NCBI RefSeq assembly: GCF_900103655.1
Contig: NZ_FMXC01000001.1
Coordinates: 62,001 to 126,000 of the forward strand
Direction of reading: 5' to 3'
Length of the DNA stretch: 64,000 bases
From: Lactobacillus kefiranofaciens
Lineage (GTDB): Bacteria; Bacillota; Bacilli; Lactobacillales; Lactobacillaceae
The position numbers and the translations under genes are program-made. Of this stretch, positions 7,738 to 17,192 are shown piece by piece (position 1 is the stretch's first letter; each line of letters begins with the position of its first letter). The notes below the pieces were generated by a model that worked only from the letters and a program-made list of their open reading frames with translations, did no database searches and was not told the origin of the DNA.

Positions 7738-9768
7738 ATGATAGATAATGCATTATTTGCTCCTGTGACCAATTTAAAGGGCGTAGGGACAAAGACTGCG
7801 GCTGATCTTGGTAGTTTAGGCATTTATAGTATTTATGATTTACTCTTTTACTTCCCATTTCGCTATGATGAATTGCAGACATTGCCTCTAGACCAAATCA
7901 TGGACGGTCAAAAAGTAATGCTAAAAGGAATAGTTGCCACTGAGCCTTTTGTTAGTCGTTTTGGTTATAAAAAGAGTCGTTTAAGCTTCAAGATGAGAAT
8001 TGACCATGACATAATCATGGTCAATTTTTTTAATCAACCATGGCTAAAAAGCAAGATTGAAATTGGTCAAGAAGTTGCAATTTATGGTAAGTACAACGTG
8101 GCACGGCAAAGTCTATCTGCATTTAAGTTTGTCGCTGCTAAAGAAAATGACAGTGGCATTGCTCCGATTTACCCATTAAATCGTCATGTAAAGCAAAAGA
8201 AATTAGTTACTTTAATTAATTTGGCAATTGATGATTTTTTAGAGCAAGTTAAAGATATTGTGCCTAAAGAAATTAGACAAAAATATCGCTTATTGACGGA
8301 TCGAGAAATTATTCAAAAAATGCATCATCCCAATAATGGGCGTGAAGCAGAAATAGCAAAGCGAAGTGCGATTTTTCGAGAGTTCTTTATTTTTGAATTG
8401 CAGCTAGCTTTGTTGACGCGGAATGATGGTCAGCAGAAAGGTTATCCCAAAGATTATGATCTGAAGGAAATTGCTAAATTAACCAGCTCATTGCCGTTTG
8501 AATTGTCAGCAGATCAGAAGCAAGTAGTGAATGAAATTTTTGCTGATTTGCATTCGGAAAGACAAATGCGTCGTTTGCTCCAAGGAGATGTAGGTTCAGG
8601 TAAAACGGTTGTTGCAATTTATGCAATTTTTTCCGCCATTACTGCAGGTTACCAGGCTGCTTTGATGGTGCCGACCGAAATTTTAGCTACTCAACACTTT
8701 AAGAAAATAGATGAATTGCTGCGTCCATTAGGTGTAAGGGTAGCATTATTAACGGGGAATACTAAGACGCTTGAACGACGAGAAATTTATCGCGAGTTAA
8801 CAGATGGTACGATTAATGTGGTAATTGGAACTCATGCCTTAATTCAGAAAAATGTTATCTTCAAAAAATTAGGGCTAGTTATTATTGATGAGCAGCACCG
8901 CTTTGGTGTAGGTCAGCGTCAAGCTTTGATAAATAAAGGAGATAATCCAGATATTTTAGCGATGACAGCTACCCCGATTCCGCGAACTCTAGCCTTGACT
9001 GTTTATGGAGATATGACTGTATCTGAAATTCATCATCTGCCATCAGGCAGAAAACCAATTATTTCTGTCTGGAAAACTAGCAGTCAGATGAAGGATGTTT
9101 ACCAGCAAATGAAGGAGCAGTTAGCTCAAGGTTTTCAAATTTATGCGGTAACACCATTAATTACCGAATCAGAGACTCTAGATTTAAAAAATGCTGAAGA
9201 GTTACATCAAAAATTAAGTCATGACTTTCCAGATCAAAAAGTAGTGTTATTGCATGGTCAAATGCCCGGACCTAAAAAAGATGAAATTATGGAATGCTTT
9301 GCTAATGGCGACATTAATATTTTGGTTACGACTAGTGTAATTGAAGTTGGGGTTGATGTAGCTAATGCCAACATGATGGTCATTTATAATGCTGATCGTT
9401 TTGGTTTAAGTCAATTGCATCAACTTCGTGGTCGCATCGGTCGTGGTCAGACCCAGAGTTATTGTGTCTTTGTAGCTGATCCTAAAACTGACGCGGGGAA
9501 AGCTCGAATGAAGGTTATTGCAGCGACTAATGATGGCTTTAAACTAGCCGAAGAGGATCTAAAAATGCGGGGTGAAGGTGATCTTTTTGGTAAGGCGCAA
9601 TCAGGACTGCCTGAATTTAGAGTTGGTGATGTGGTTAATAACTACAATACTTTGGTTGTTGCCCAAAAGGTTGCCCGTGAATTGGTAAAAGCTGATCCTG
9701 GTTTGAAAGACCATAAAACTCTTAAACAAGTGCTAGAATATAAGCAGCTAGAGCAAAATAGAATTTAG
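7738..9768 (+). CDS. recG: ATP-dependent DNA helicase RecG
   Basis: Superfamily 2 helicase that remodels stalled replication forks and Holliday junctions. An N-terminal wedge/OB domain (about residues 1-240) is followed by the helicase core with GDVGSGKTVVA (Walker A), DEQHRFGV (DExH), MTATPIPRTL and QLRGRIGRG. I chose ATG 7738 (MIDNALFAPV, 676 residues), which matches the family N-terminus. A longer form from 7663 would overlap fakA by 71 bases with unrelated residues. The Shine-Dalgarno site is weak, so translation may depend on coupling to fakA. Confidence 0.95.
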   Translation: MIDNALFAPVTNLKGVGTKTAADLGSLGIYSIYDLLFYFPFRYDELQTLPLDQIMDGQKVMLKGIVATEPFVSRFGYKKSRLSFKMRIDHDIIMVNFFNQPWLKSKIEIGQEVAIYGKYNVARQSLSAFKFVAAKENDSGIAPIYPLNRHVKQKKLVTLINLAIDDFLEQVKDIVPKEIRQKYRLLTDREIIQKMHHPNNGREAEIAKRSAIFREFFIFELQLALLTRNDGQQKGYPKDYDLKEIAKLTSSLPFELSADQKQVVNEIFADLHSERQMRRLLQGDVGSGKTVVAIYAIFSAITAGYQAALMVPTEILATQHFKKIDELLRPLGVRVALLTGNTKTLERREIYRELTDGTINVVIGTHALIQKNVIFKKLGLVIIDEQHRFGVGQRQALINKGDNPDILAMTATPIPRTLALTVYGDMTVSEIHHLPSGRKPIISVWKTSSQMKDVYQQMKEQLAQGFQIYAVTPLITESETLDLKNAEELHQKLSHDFPDQKVVLLHGQMPGPKKDEIMECFANGDINILVTTSVIEVGVDVANANMMVIYNADRFGLSQLHQLRGRIGRGQTQSYCVFVADPKTDAGKARMKVIAATNDGFKLAEEDLKMRGEGDLFGKAQSGLPEFRVGDVVNNYNTLVVAQKVARELVKADPGLKDHKTLKQVLEYKQLEQNRI

Positions 9769-9786
9769 AAAAGATTGTGGTAAATT

Positions 9787-10788
9787 ATGAGAACAATTGC
9801 GATTGATGCTATGGGTGGTGAAAATGCACCTGAAGCGATCGTGAAAGCAGTATTAAAGGCAAAAACTGAATTGCCGGAAACCAAATTTTTGTTATTTGGT
9901 GATAAAGAGCAATTAAGAAATTTAATTCCAGCAAATCAAATCAGTGATCAACTTGGTGTTGTAGCCACTACAGAAGTGATTGCTGATGAAGATGAACCAG
10001 TGAAGGCAATTAGGCACAAAAAAGATTCTTCAATGGTCCAAGCAGCTAATTTTGTTAAAGAAGGCAAAGCTGATGCACTCTTATCTTTAGGTAATACTGG
10101 TGCACTTTTAGCCTGTGGCATTTTCATTATTGGCAGAATCAGGGGGATTACTCGTCCTGGCTTAATGCCAACTTTACCAGTAAAGAATAGTGATGAAGGC
10201 TTTAATATGGTTGATGTTGGTGCTAATGCCAAAAGTAAGCCGGAATATCTGCTCCAGTGGGCACAAATGGCTTCATACTATGCTAAAAAAATTCGTGAAA
10301 TTGAAAATCCTAGAGTTATGCTTTTAAATAATGGTGCAGAAAGCGATAAAGGCGATGAGGTACATCAAGAAGCATATAAGCTATTGAAAGATAGCAACTT
10401 AAACTTCTTAGGCAATATTGAGGGCAATGAATTGCTTTTAGGTAAGGCTGATGTCGTAGTGACAGATGGTTTTACTGGCAATGCCGTTTTAAAAAATATT
10501 GAAGGTACTTCTAGCGTCCTGCTTCATTTATTAAAAGATAGCTTGTTAAATAGTGGAATGATGACTAAATTAGGAGCTTTGCTGGTCAAAGGCTCATTAG
10601 CTGGTCTAAAGTCTAAATTTGATACAGCTAAGTATGGTGGTGCAGTTTTACTGGGAGTAAATGCACCGGTAGTTAAGACGCATGGTCGTTCTAATGAAAG
10701 GCCGATTTATTATACTCTTAAGCAAGTCGATAAGATGATTGCAGAAAATCTTGTTGCAGAGTTTAGAGATGAATTTGCTACAAAATAG
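9787..10788 (+). CDS. plsX: Phosphate acyltransferase PlsX
   Basis: Converts acyl-ACP to acyl phosphate, the acyl donor for PlsY in the first step of phospholipid synthesis. It begins MRTIAIDAMGGENAPE, carries the SLGNTGAL and VDVGANA segments typical of PlsX, and is full length at 333 residues. It sits between recG and acpP, as in other Firmicutes, although the fabD and fabG genes often found between plsX and acpP are absent here. Together with fakA upstream it links fatty acid activation to membrane lipid synthesis. Confidence 0.95.
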   Translation: MRTIAIDAMGGENAPEAIVKAVLKAKTELPETKFLLFGDKEQLRNLIPANQISDQLGVVATTEVIADEDEPVKAIRHKKDSSMVQAANFVKEGKADALLSLGNTGALLACGIFIIGRIRGITRPGLMPTLPVKNSDEGFNMVDVGANAKSKPEYLLQWAQMASYYAKKIREIENPRVMLLNNGAESDKGDEVHQEAYKLLKDSNLNFLGNIEGNELLLGKADVVVTDGFTGNAVLKNIEGTSSVLLHLLKDSLLNSGMMTKLGALLVKGSLAGLKSKFDTAKYGGAVLLGVNAPVVKTHGRSNERPIYYTLKQVDKMIAENLVAEFRDEFATK

Positions 10789-10821
10789 TAAAATATTTTA
10801 TTAAAAAGGAGAAATTTTAGA

Positions 10822-11064
10822 ATGTCAGAGGAAGAGATTTTTAATAAGATTAGAGATTTGATTGCTGATAATTTTGATGTCGACAAGGACAAAATTACTG
10901 AAAACACTAATTTTACTGCCGATTTAGATGCTGATTCAATTGACTTAGTTGAATTTATTTTGCAATTAGAAGATGAATTTGGTGCAGAAATTCCAGATGA
11001 TGATGCTGAAAAAATTAAAACAGTCGGTGATGCAGTTTCATATATTAAGTCTCATCAAAATTAA
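10822..11064 (+). CDS. acpP: Acyl carrier protein
   Basis: Small acidic 80-residue carrier that holds acyl chains on a phosphopantetheine arm. The attachment site is Ser39 in DADSIDLVEF. The common motif is DSLD, so this is an Ile variant. The start has an AAAAGGAG site at good spacing. It follows plsX by 33 bases and is probably in the same transcript. A terminator-like hairpin lies just downstream. Lactobacilli often carry a second ACP in the fab cluster, so this copy may mainly serve PlsX. Confidence 0.93.
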   Translation: MSEEEIFNKIRDLIADNFDVDKDKITENTNFTADLDADSIDLVEFILQLEDEFGAEIPDDDAEKIKTVGDAVSYIKSHQN

Positions 11065-11068
11065 TTTA

Positions 11069-11112
11069 AAAAAAGCGGTGTCGTGATTTGCATACGACCG
11101 GCTTTGTGTTTA
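11069..11112 (+). terminator. Imperfect terminator after acpP
   Basis: Imperfect hairpin pairing AAAGC...GTCGT with ACGAC...GCTTT, followed by a mixed T-rich stretch. The stem has bulges and the T run is interrupted, so termination may be partial. It overlaps the promoter proposed for the opp operon. Confidence 0.5.
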
Positions 11113-11116
11113 TAAT
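11088..11116 (+). promoter_or_regulatory. Promoter of oppDFBC
   Basis: TTGCAT (11088-11093), 17-base spacer, perfect TATAAT (11111-11116), 65 bases before the oppD start. The -35 element falls in the loop of the acpP terminator hairpin and the right arm of the stem lies in the spacer. Confidence 0.6.
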
Positions 11117-11181
11117 TAGAAAATAAATAGAAAAGATTAAACAGCTTTTAATGAACAAAGCTTTAGATGGGGGAATGACCT

Positions 11182-12216
11182 TTGGAAAAGCAGAGTGATC
11201 TATTACTAGATATTCAACACCTGCATACGGCTTACCGTTTGCAAGGGAAGTTCTATGATGCTGCGGATGATATTAATCTGACTTTGAAGCGTGACGAGAT
11301 TTTAGCTATCGTAGGTGAATCTGGTTGCGGTAAAAGTACGATCGCTGCAAGTATCATTGGACTTTATGACCATAAAAATACAAAAGTTACAGGGGACATT
11401 CTTTACAATGAATTAAACCTGGTTGGCTTGAACGAATCATTGTTTAACAAGATTCGTGGGGATAAGATCGGAATGATCTTTCAAGACCCATTGGCCAGCT
11501 TGAATCCATTGATGCGTGTTGGTGATCAAGTTGCTGAAACTCTTTATTACCACACTGACATGGATGAAAAAGCACGTCATGCACGTGTGATTGAATTGTT
11601 TAATCAAGTGGAAATGCCTAAGCCTAATGAGATGTACGAAATGTATCCACATGAGTTGTCAGGTGGATTACGTCAGCGTGTGGTAATTGCGATGGCTATT
11701 GCATGTAAGCCAGAAGTAATTATTGCTGATGAACCGACTACTGCTTTGGATGTTACTATTCAAGCTCAGATTTTGGATTTGCTGGAAGATATTCAAAAGC
11801 AGTCACATTCAGGTATTATTTTGATTACGCACGATTTAGGTGTCGTAGCTGAGACTGCAGATGAAGTTGCAGTTATGTATGCTGGTCAAATTGTTGAGAA
11901 GTCCGATGTGAAGACAATTTTTGAGCATCCACTTCATCCATATACTAGATCACTACTTAATTCTATGCCTCAATCAGATGATACTGATGAGGATTTACAT
12001 GTTATTCATGGTACGGTACCATCGCTTAAAAATATGCCACGTACAGGTGATCGTTTTGCTGCAAGAATTCCTTGGATTCCTGCAAGTGCACATGAGGAGG
12101 AGCCACAAGTACATGAGGTCGAACCAGGTCACTGGGTAAGATGTACTTGTTGGAAGACATTCCACTTTGAGAATGAAGATAGTGTGCAACAGGTAACAGC
12201 AGCAAGTGGGGAGTAG
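11182..12216 (+). CDS. oppD: Oligopeptide ABC transporter ATP-binding protein OppD
   Basis: First ATPase of the oligopeptide importer, which supplies peptides from milk or other protein to the cell. It has Walker A GESGCGKST, signature LSGGLRQRV and Walker B IIADEPTTALD, and the C-terminal oligopeptide/dipeptide transporter extension that ends with a Cys-containing segment (RCTCWK). The start is TTG at 11182 preceded by a GATGGGGG site; no better ATG is available. It is the first gene of the oppDFBC unit, and oppF follows after 3 bases. Full length at 344 residues. Confidence 0.95.
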   Translation: MEKQSDLLLDIQHLHTAYRLQGKFYDAADDINLTLKRDEILAIVGESGCGKSTIAASIIGLYDHKNTKVTGDILYNELNLVGLNESLFNKIRGDKIGMIFQDPLASLNPLMRVGDQVAETLYYHTDMDEKARHARVIELFNQVEMPKPNEMYEMYPHELSGGLRQRVVIAMAIACKPEVIIADEPTTALDVTIQAQILDLLEDIQKQSHSGIILITHDLGVVAETADEVAVMYAGQIVEKSDVKTIFEHPLHPYTRSLLNSMPQSDDTDEDLHVIHGTVPSLKNMPRTGDRFAARIPWIPASAHEEEPQVHEVEPGHWVRCTCWKTFHFENEDSVQQVTAASGE

Positions 12217-12219
12217 TTT

Positions 12220-13206
12220 ATGGCGAAAGAAATTATTCAAATAAAAAACTTAAAAGTCTATTACCCAATTCGTTCCGGTTTTTGGAATAGAATTACTGAT
12301 TATGTTCGAGCTGTCGATGGAATTAACTTCTCAATTGGAGAAGGCGAAACCTATGGCTTAATTGGTGAATCAGGTTCGGGTAAGTCAACGGCTGGTAAAG
12401 CAATTGTTGGTGTTGAAAAGGTTACTAGTGGACAAATCATTTATAAAGGTGTAGATGTTACTAAAGCAAGTAATCGTAGAAAGCTTGACTACAACAAAGA
12501 CGTACAAATGATTTTCCAGGATTCAATGTCAAGTTTAAATCCAAGAAAGCGGATTGAAGATATCATTGCTGAGCCTATTAGAAATTTTGAAAATCTAACT
12601 ACTGATCAAGAACGCGATCGTGTACAAGAACTGCTTGATATCGTAGGGATGCCTAGCGATGCGATTTATAAATATCCTCATGAATTCTCAGGTGGTCAAC
12701 GTCAGAGAATTGGCGTCGCTCGTGCGGTGGCTACGAATCCTAAATTGATTGTAGCCGACGAACCAACTAGTGCTTTGGATTTGTCAGTTCAAGCTCAGGT
12801 TTTGAACTTCATGAAGCATATTCAACAACAATACAACATTGCTTACTTATTCATTTCACATGACTTGGGTGTTGTTAAGCATATGTCTGAAAACTTGGCG
12901 ATTATGCACCGTGGCCGCTTAGTTGAATTAGGTAGCCGTGAAGAAATTTACAAGCATCCCATTCACATCTATACTAAGCGTTTGCTTTCTGCTATTCCTA
13001 AGGTAGATGTTGAACATCGTGAGGAACACAAGAAGCATCGTGAGCAGGTTGAAAAAGAGTTCGAAGAAAACCAAAGCAAATGGTATGACAAAGATGGTCG
13101 TGTATATCCGTTACAAAAAGTAGCTCCTAATCACTGGGTAGCATTACCTAAAGATTTGGCACAGGAAGCCGAACTTGAAGAACATGAAGAAAAGGAGAGT
13201 GATTAA
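12220..13206 (+). CDS. oppF: Oligopeptide ABC transporter ATP-binding protein OppF
   Basis: Second ATPase of the Opp importer, pairing with OppD. Motifs: Walker A GESGSGKST, signature FSGGQRQRIG, Walker B LIVADEPTSALD, H-loop FISHDLGV. The C-terminus is longer and highly charged (Glu/Lys/His-rich), as in lactobacillar OppF proteins. Length 328 residues. It starts 3 bases after oppD and ends 2 bases before oppB, so the genes are tightly coupled. Confidence 0.95.
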   Translation: MAKEIIQIKNLKVYYPIRSGFWNRITDYVRAVDGINFSIGEGETYGLIGESGSGKSTAGKAIVGVEKVTSGQIIYKGVDVTKASNRRKLDYNKDVQMIFQDSMSSLNPRKRIEDIIAEPIRNFENLTTDQERDRVQELLDIVGMPSDAIYKYPHEFSGGQRQRIGVARAVATNPKLIVADEPTSALDLSVQAQVLNFMKHIQQQYNIAYLFISHDLGVVKHMSENLAIMHRGRLVELGSREEIYKHPIHIYTKRLLSAIPKVDVEHREEHKKHREQVEKEFEENQSKWYDKDGRVYPLQKVAPNHWVALPKDLAQEAELEEHEEKESD

Positions 13207-13208
13207 AG

Positions 13209-14168
13209 ATGTGGAAAACAATATTACGGCGTTTGTTAATCATGATCCCACAATTGATTATCTTGAGTCTGTTGGTCTTCTTGCTTGCTAAGATGATGCC
13301 AGGTGACCCATTTAGTGGATCAATTAACCCTAACACCGACCCTAAACAAATCGAAGCTTTAAGAAGAGCTGCTGGACTTTATGATCCATGGTACGTTCAA
13401 TACTTTAGATGGGTAGGAAACTTGTTCCATGGCGATCTTGGTACAAGTTATATCCAGCACGTACCTGTAACATCATTAATTGCTGATCGTGCAAGTAATA
13501 CTTTCTGGTTATCACTTTTGACAACTATTTTAAGTTATAGTATTGCGATTCCTCTTGGTATTACCGCTGGTCGTCACCAAGACCAATGGCAAGATAATGG
13601 TGTACAAATCTTTAACTACATTACTTTAGCTACACCAGGTTTCGTATTCTATATCTTAGGTTTGTGGTTATTCGGATTTACCTTAGGTTGGTTTCCAATC
13701 TCAGGTTCCGTATCAGCCAGTGCATCCGGATTCTGGGGAGTTCTTCTTAGTCGATTAGATCACATGATCTTCCCAGCTATTCTGTATGCCTTAATTGCGA
13801 CTACTGGAACAGTTCAGTACTTAAGAACTGGTATCGTTGATAACAAGGTTGAAGATTACGTAAGAACTGCACGTAGTAAGGGTGTTCCTGAAAATGTTGT
13901 TTTCCATAAGCATATTTTAAGAAACTCATTATTGCCAATCGCTGCCTTCTTAGGTAACACGATTACCGGTCTTCTTAGTGGTTCAATGATCATTGAAAGT
14001 GTATTTAGTTATCCTGGTATGGGTAAGCTGTTCCTTGACTCAATTAGTCAGCGTGATTACACAACTTTAACTGCTCTAATTCTGATCTTTGGTATCTTAA
14101 CCTTAATTGGTAATCTTTTATCAGATATCATTATGAGTATTATTGATCCACGTATTAGAATTCAATAG
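13209..14168 (+). CDS. oppB: Oligopeptide ABC transporter permease OppB
   Basis: Membrane permease of the Opp importer. An N-terminal membrane helix (LLIMIPQLIILSLLVFLLA) is followed by the conserved PGDP segment and about five more helices. The EAA-like cytoplasmic loop (YVRTARSKGVPENVVFHKHI) contacts the ATPases. Length 319 residues is normal. An AAAGGAGAGTG site overlaps the end of oppF. Confidence 0.95.
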   Translation: MWKTILRRLLIMIPQLIILSLLVFLLAKMMPGDPFSGSINPNTDPKQIEALRRAAGLYDPWYVQYFRWVGNLFHGDLGTSYIQHVPVTSLIADRASNTFWLSLLTTILSYSIAIPLGITAGRHQDQWQDNGVQIFNYITLATPGFVFYILGLWLFGFTLGWFPISGSVSASASGFWGVLLSRLDHMIFPAILYALIATTGTVQYLRTGIVDNKVEDYVRTARSKGVPENVVFHKHILRNSLLPIAAFLGNTITGLLSGSMIIESVFSYPGMGKLFLDSISQRDYTTLTALILIFGILTLIGNLLSDIIMSIIDPRIRIQ

Positions 14169-14182
14169 GGAGGAGAGAAAAA

Positions 14183-15112
14183 ATGGCTGATAAGAAAGAA
14201 AATTCTGCTAAGACAGTAAAAGCAAAAGAAGCTAAAGATAAGGCTACTCTCCCACCTTCTGGATTTCGGGTAGCTATGCGTGAAATTTTACGGTCAAAGT
14301 CCGCATGTATAGCTTTGATTATCATTATTTTAATATTGTTATTCACTTTTGGTGGATCTTTATTCTTGAATAAAGCACAAGTTACTGAAATGAATATTGC
14401 TGATGCCTACTATGGTTGGGGTGAAGCTGGTCACTTACTCGGTACTGACGATGGTGGTCGTGATATCATGAAGCTCCTTATGATGGGTGGACGTAACTCA
14501 ATCATGATTGGTCTCTCAGTTACCTTAATCACTGAAATTGTCGGTTTGATTGTCGGTTTGGTTTCAGGTTACTACGGTGGTGCAATTGACTCAGTTATCA
14601 TGAGAATAGTTGACTTTGTTCAAATTTTGCCACAATTGCCAATTATCATTGTTTTGACTACTGTTATTCGTAACTACAATGCCGTAATTTTAGTATTCTT
14701 GATTGCGATGTTTGGATGGACAACGACGGCGCGTTATTACCGTTCCTTCATCCTGTCACAGCGTGACCGTGATTATGTTTTGGCTTCTAAGACTTCAGGT
14801 TCATCTAATCTACAAATTATGTTCCGTGAAGTTTTGCCTAACATTACTTCAATGATTATCATTGACGTTGTTTTAACTATTGCTGGTAACATTGGTATCG
14901 AAACTAGTTTGTCCTTCTTGGGCTATGGTTTGCCTACTGCAACTCCATCACTTGGTACTTTGATTGGATTTGCGGATGACCCAGTTAACGTTATTAACCG
15001 TCCATGGTTGTGGCTTCCAGCTACTATCTTGCTTTTGGTTATTTCCTTAAGTATTAACTATGTTGGTCGTGCCTTACAACGTGCAGGTGACGCAAGACAA
15101 CGTGAAAATTAA
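14183..15112 (+). CDS. oppC: Oligopeptide ABC transporter permease OppC
   Basis: Second membrane permease of the Opp importer. A Lys/Ala-rich cytoplasmic N-terminus of about 30 residues precedes the first helix (ACIALIIIILILLFTFGG). The LGTDDGGRDI motif and the EAA-like loop (DRDYVLASKTSGSSNLQIMF) are typical of the OppC/DppC family. The strong GGGAGGAG site supports the ATG at 14183. It ends 19 bases before a perfect terminator, so oppA is expressed from its own promoter. Confidence 0.95.
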   Translation: MADKKENSAKTVKAKEAKDKATLPPSGFRVAMREILRSKSACIALIIIILILLFTFGGSLFLNKAQVTEMNIADAYYGWGEAGHLLGTDDGGRDIMKLLMMGGRNSIMIGLSVTLITEIVGLIVGLVSGYYGGAIDSVIMRIVDFVQILPQLPIIIVLTTVIRNYNAVILVFLIAMFGWTTTARYYRSFILSQRDRDYVLASKTSGSSNLQIMFREVLPNITSMIIIDVVLTIAGNIGIETSLSFLGYGLPTATPSLGTLIGFADDPVNVINRPWLWLPATILLLVISLSINYVGRALQRAGDARQREN

Positions 15113-15130
15113 TAAATTAATAAAATCATT

Positions 15131-15166
15131 AAAAACAGCTCTGTCGCTTGATAGAGCTGTTTTTGT
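15131..15166 (+). terminator. Strong terminator between oppC and oppA
   Basis: Perfect 12-base stem AAAAACAGCTCT (15131-15142) / AGAGCTGTTTTT (15153-15164) with a 10-base loop and T run. It ends the oppDFBC message. Confidence 0.92.
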
Positions 15167-15236
15167 TTTAATTCCATAATGATAAAGTTATGCAATTAAC
15201 TTAAAACAAAAATTAAAAAATATTTTCATAAAACTA

Positions 15237-15264
15237 TTGAGAAATTAATAAAACATGGTATTAT
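15237..15264 (+). promoter_or_regulatory. Promoter of oppA
   Basis: TTGAGA (15237-15242), 16-base spacer and TATTAT (15259-15264), about 60 bases before the oppA ATG. A separate promoter lets the binding protein be made in excess over the membrane complex. Confidence 0.6.
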
Positions 15265-15324
15265 TTAATCATCAACTTGATTTCCAAAACAGAAATAATA
15301 AGCCAAATATGGAGGCATATAAGT

Positions 15325-17082
15325 ATGAAGAAAACACAACTTTTAGGATCAATCGGATTGGTTACAGGTGCTGTTTTAACTTTAGCAGCCTGTGGTCAAA
15401 AGAGTAATGATAATGCGGGCGCTAACGGCGCTAAGAAGTTCCCACAACAAACACCAAAGAAGGCTGTTAAAAAGGGTGGTACTTTATCTTACGCACTTGA
15501 AACTGATACCCCATTTACTGGTATCTTTAACAACGAATTATCCACTACTCAATATGATTCTGATGTAGCTCAATTCGGTAACGAATCATTATTTGATACT
15601 GATGATAGCTATAAGATTAATAACAAGGGTCCTGCAACTTTTAAGCTTGACCGTAAAGCTAAGACTATAACTATTGAAGTTAAGAAGGGCGTTAAGTGGT
15701 CAGACGGTAAGCAAGTAACTGCTAAAGACGTTGAATACGAATACGAAATCATGGCTAACAAAGGCAGTAAGTCACAACGTTATACTGCTTCACTTCAAAA
15801 CATTGTTGGTTTAACTGATTACCATGATGGTAAGTCTAAGACTATTTCCGGTATTGAAATGCCAGAAGGTGAAAATGGTCGTAAAGTTGTAATTCACTTT
15901 AAGGAAATGAAACCTGGTATGATTCAATCAGGTAACGGTTACTTCCTTGAAACAGCTAGTCCATATCACCAATTGAAGAACATCCCATTTGATAAGTTGC
16001 AATCTTCAGATGCTGTACGTAAGAATCCTATCTTCTTTGGTCCATACAAGATTAGTAAGATTGTTCGTGGTCAATCAGTAACTTGGGTTCCTAACAAGTA
16101 CTACTGGAGAGGTACTCCAAAGCTTGATAAGATTACAATTAGTGTTGTTAACCCTAACTCAGCTTCACAAGCTATTAAGAGTCACAAGTTTGACATTGCA
16201 AGTGTTGTTAACTCACAATGGCAAAACATTAAGGGAACTAAGGACGTTAACTTCATTGCCCAAATTCCGCTTTCATACTCATACCTTGGTTTTAAGGTAG
16301 GTAAGTGGGATGCCAAGAAGGGTGAAAACGTTATGAATCCTAAGTCTAAGATGAATAACAAGGCTCTTCGTCAAGCAATCGGTTACGGTATGAACGTTGA
16401 CCAAGTTTACAAGCGTTACTCATATGGCTTGAGCTTTAGAGTACCAACTTTAATTCCTAAACAATTCGGTGACTACTTCGATAAAAATGTTAAGGGCTAT
16501 ACCTACAACCTTAAGAAGGCTAACCAATTGCTTGACAAGGCTGGCTTTAAGAAGAAGGGCAAGTACCGTGTACAACCTAATGGTAAGCCTTTGACTATTC
16601 GTTTGGCTGCTATGACTGGTTCATCAACTCAAGAACCAATCGTTCAAAACTACATCCAACAATGGAGAAAAGAAGGCTTGAACGTTAAGTTAACTACTGG
16701 CCGTTTGATTGAATTTAACTCATTCTACGATAAGGTTCAAAATGATGACCCATCAGTAGATATGTTCTTAGGTGCATGGTCATTATCTAGTGAACCATCA
16801 CCAAATGACCTTTATGGTGAAAAAGCACCAATGAACTATTCACGTTTCGTAGCTAAGAAGAACAATCAGCTTCTTACTGATATGGACTCACAAAAGGCAT
16901 TTAACCATAAGTATAGAGTTGATAAGTTCCACGAATGGCAAAAGTACATGGATGATGAAGCTTACGTCATTCCTGTAGCTAACAACTACTCAATTACTGC
17001 TGTTAACAAGAAGCTTACTGGTTATTCACTTAAGCCATCAGATGCTAACTCATTATGGTACAAGGTTGGTTATGCTAAGTAA
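15325..17082 (+). CDS. oppA: Oligopeptide-binding lipoprotein OppA
   Basis: Extracellular peptide-binding protein of the Opp importer, anchored by lipid. The N-terminus MKKTQLLG plus a hydrophobic stretch ends in the lipobox LAAC with Cys23 as the modification site. The SBP family 5 body follows, with motifs such as KKGVKWSDGKQVTAKDVEY. I chose ATG 15325 (585 residues) because it has a GGAGG site and gives a clean signal peptide; an in-frame upstream start at 15277 would add 16 unrelated residues. Codon use is strongly biased to abundant codons (AAG, AAC), which suggests high expression. Confidence 0.95.
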   Translation: MKKTQLLGSIGLVTGAVLTLAACGQKSNDNAGANGAKKFPQQTPKKAVKKGGTLSYALETDTPFTGIFNNELSTTQYDSDVAQFGNESLFDTDDSYKINNKGPATFKLDRKAKTITIEVKKGVKWSDGKQVTAKDVEYEYEIMANKGSKSQRYTASLQNIVGLTDYHDGKSKTISGIEMPEGENGRKVVIHFKEMKPGMIQSGNGYFLETASPYHQLKNIPFDKLQSSDAVRKNPIFFGPYKISKIVRGQSVTWVPNKYYWRGTPKLDKITISVVNPNSASQAIKSHKFDIASVVNSQWQNIKGTKDVNFIAQIPLSYSYLGFKVGKWDAKKGENVMNPKSKMNNKALRQAIGYGMNVDQVYKRYSYGLSFRVPTLIPKQFGDYFDKNVKGYTYNLKKANQLLDKAGFKKKGKYRVQPNGKPLTIRLAAMTGSSTQEPIVQNYIQQWRKEGLNVKLTTGRLIEFNSFYDKVQNDDPSVDMFLGAWSLSSEPSPNDLYGEKAPMNYSRFVAKKNNQLLTDMDSQKAFNHKYRVDKFHEWQKYMDDEAYVIPVANNYSITAVNKKLTGYSLKPSDANSLWYKVGYAK

Positions 17083-17098
17083 ATTAAGTTAAAAATGA

Positions 17099-17135
17099 AA
17101 GGGCTACTTCTAAGTTTAGAAGCAGTCTTTTTTTG
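17099..17135 (+). terminator. Terminator after oppA
   Basis: Hairpin pairing GGGCTACTTCTA with TAGAAGCAGTCT (one A-C mismatch and G-T pairs), followed by seven T bases. It separates oppA from rnc. Confidence 0.85.
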
Positions 17136-17158
17136 CATTCAAAAAAGCAACCTAAAAC

Positions 17159-17167
17159 TGGTATAAT
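17159..17167 (+). promoter_or_regulatory. Extended -10 promoter of rnc-smc-ftsY
   Basis: TGGTATAAT, a perfect -10 hexamer with the TGn extension, 26 bases before the rnc start. No good -35 element is seen, which extended -10 promoters can tolerate. Confidence 0.55.
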
Positions 17168-17192
17168 TTAGAGGTATAAAAGGGGCAATTTT

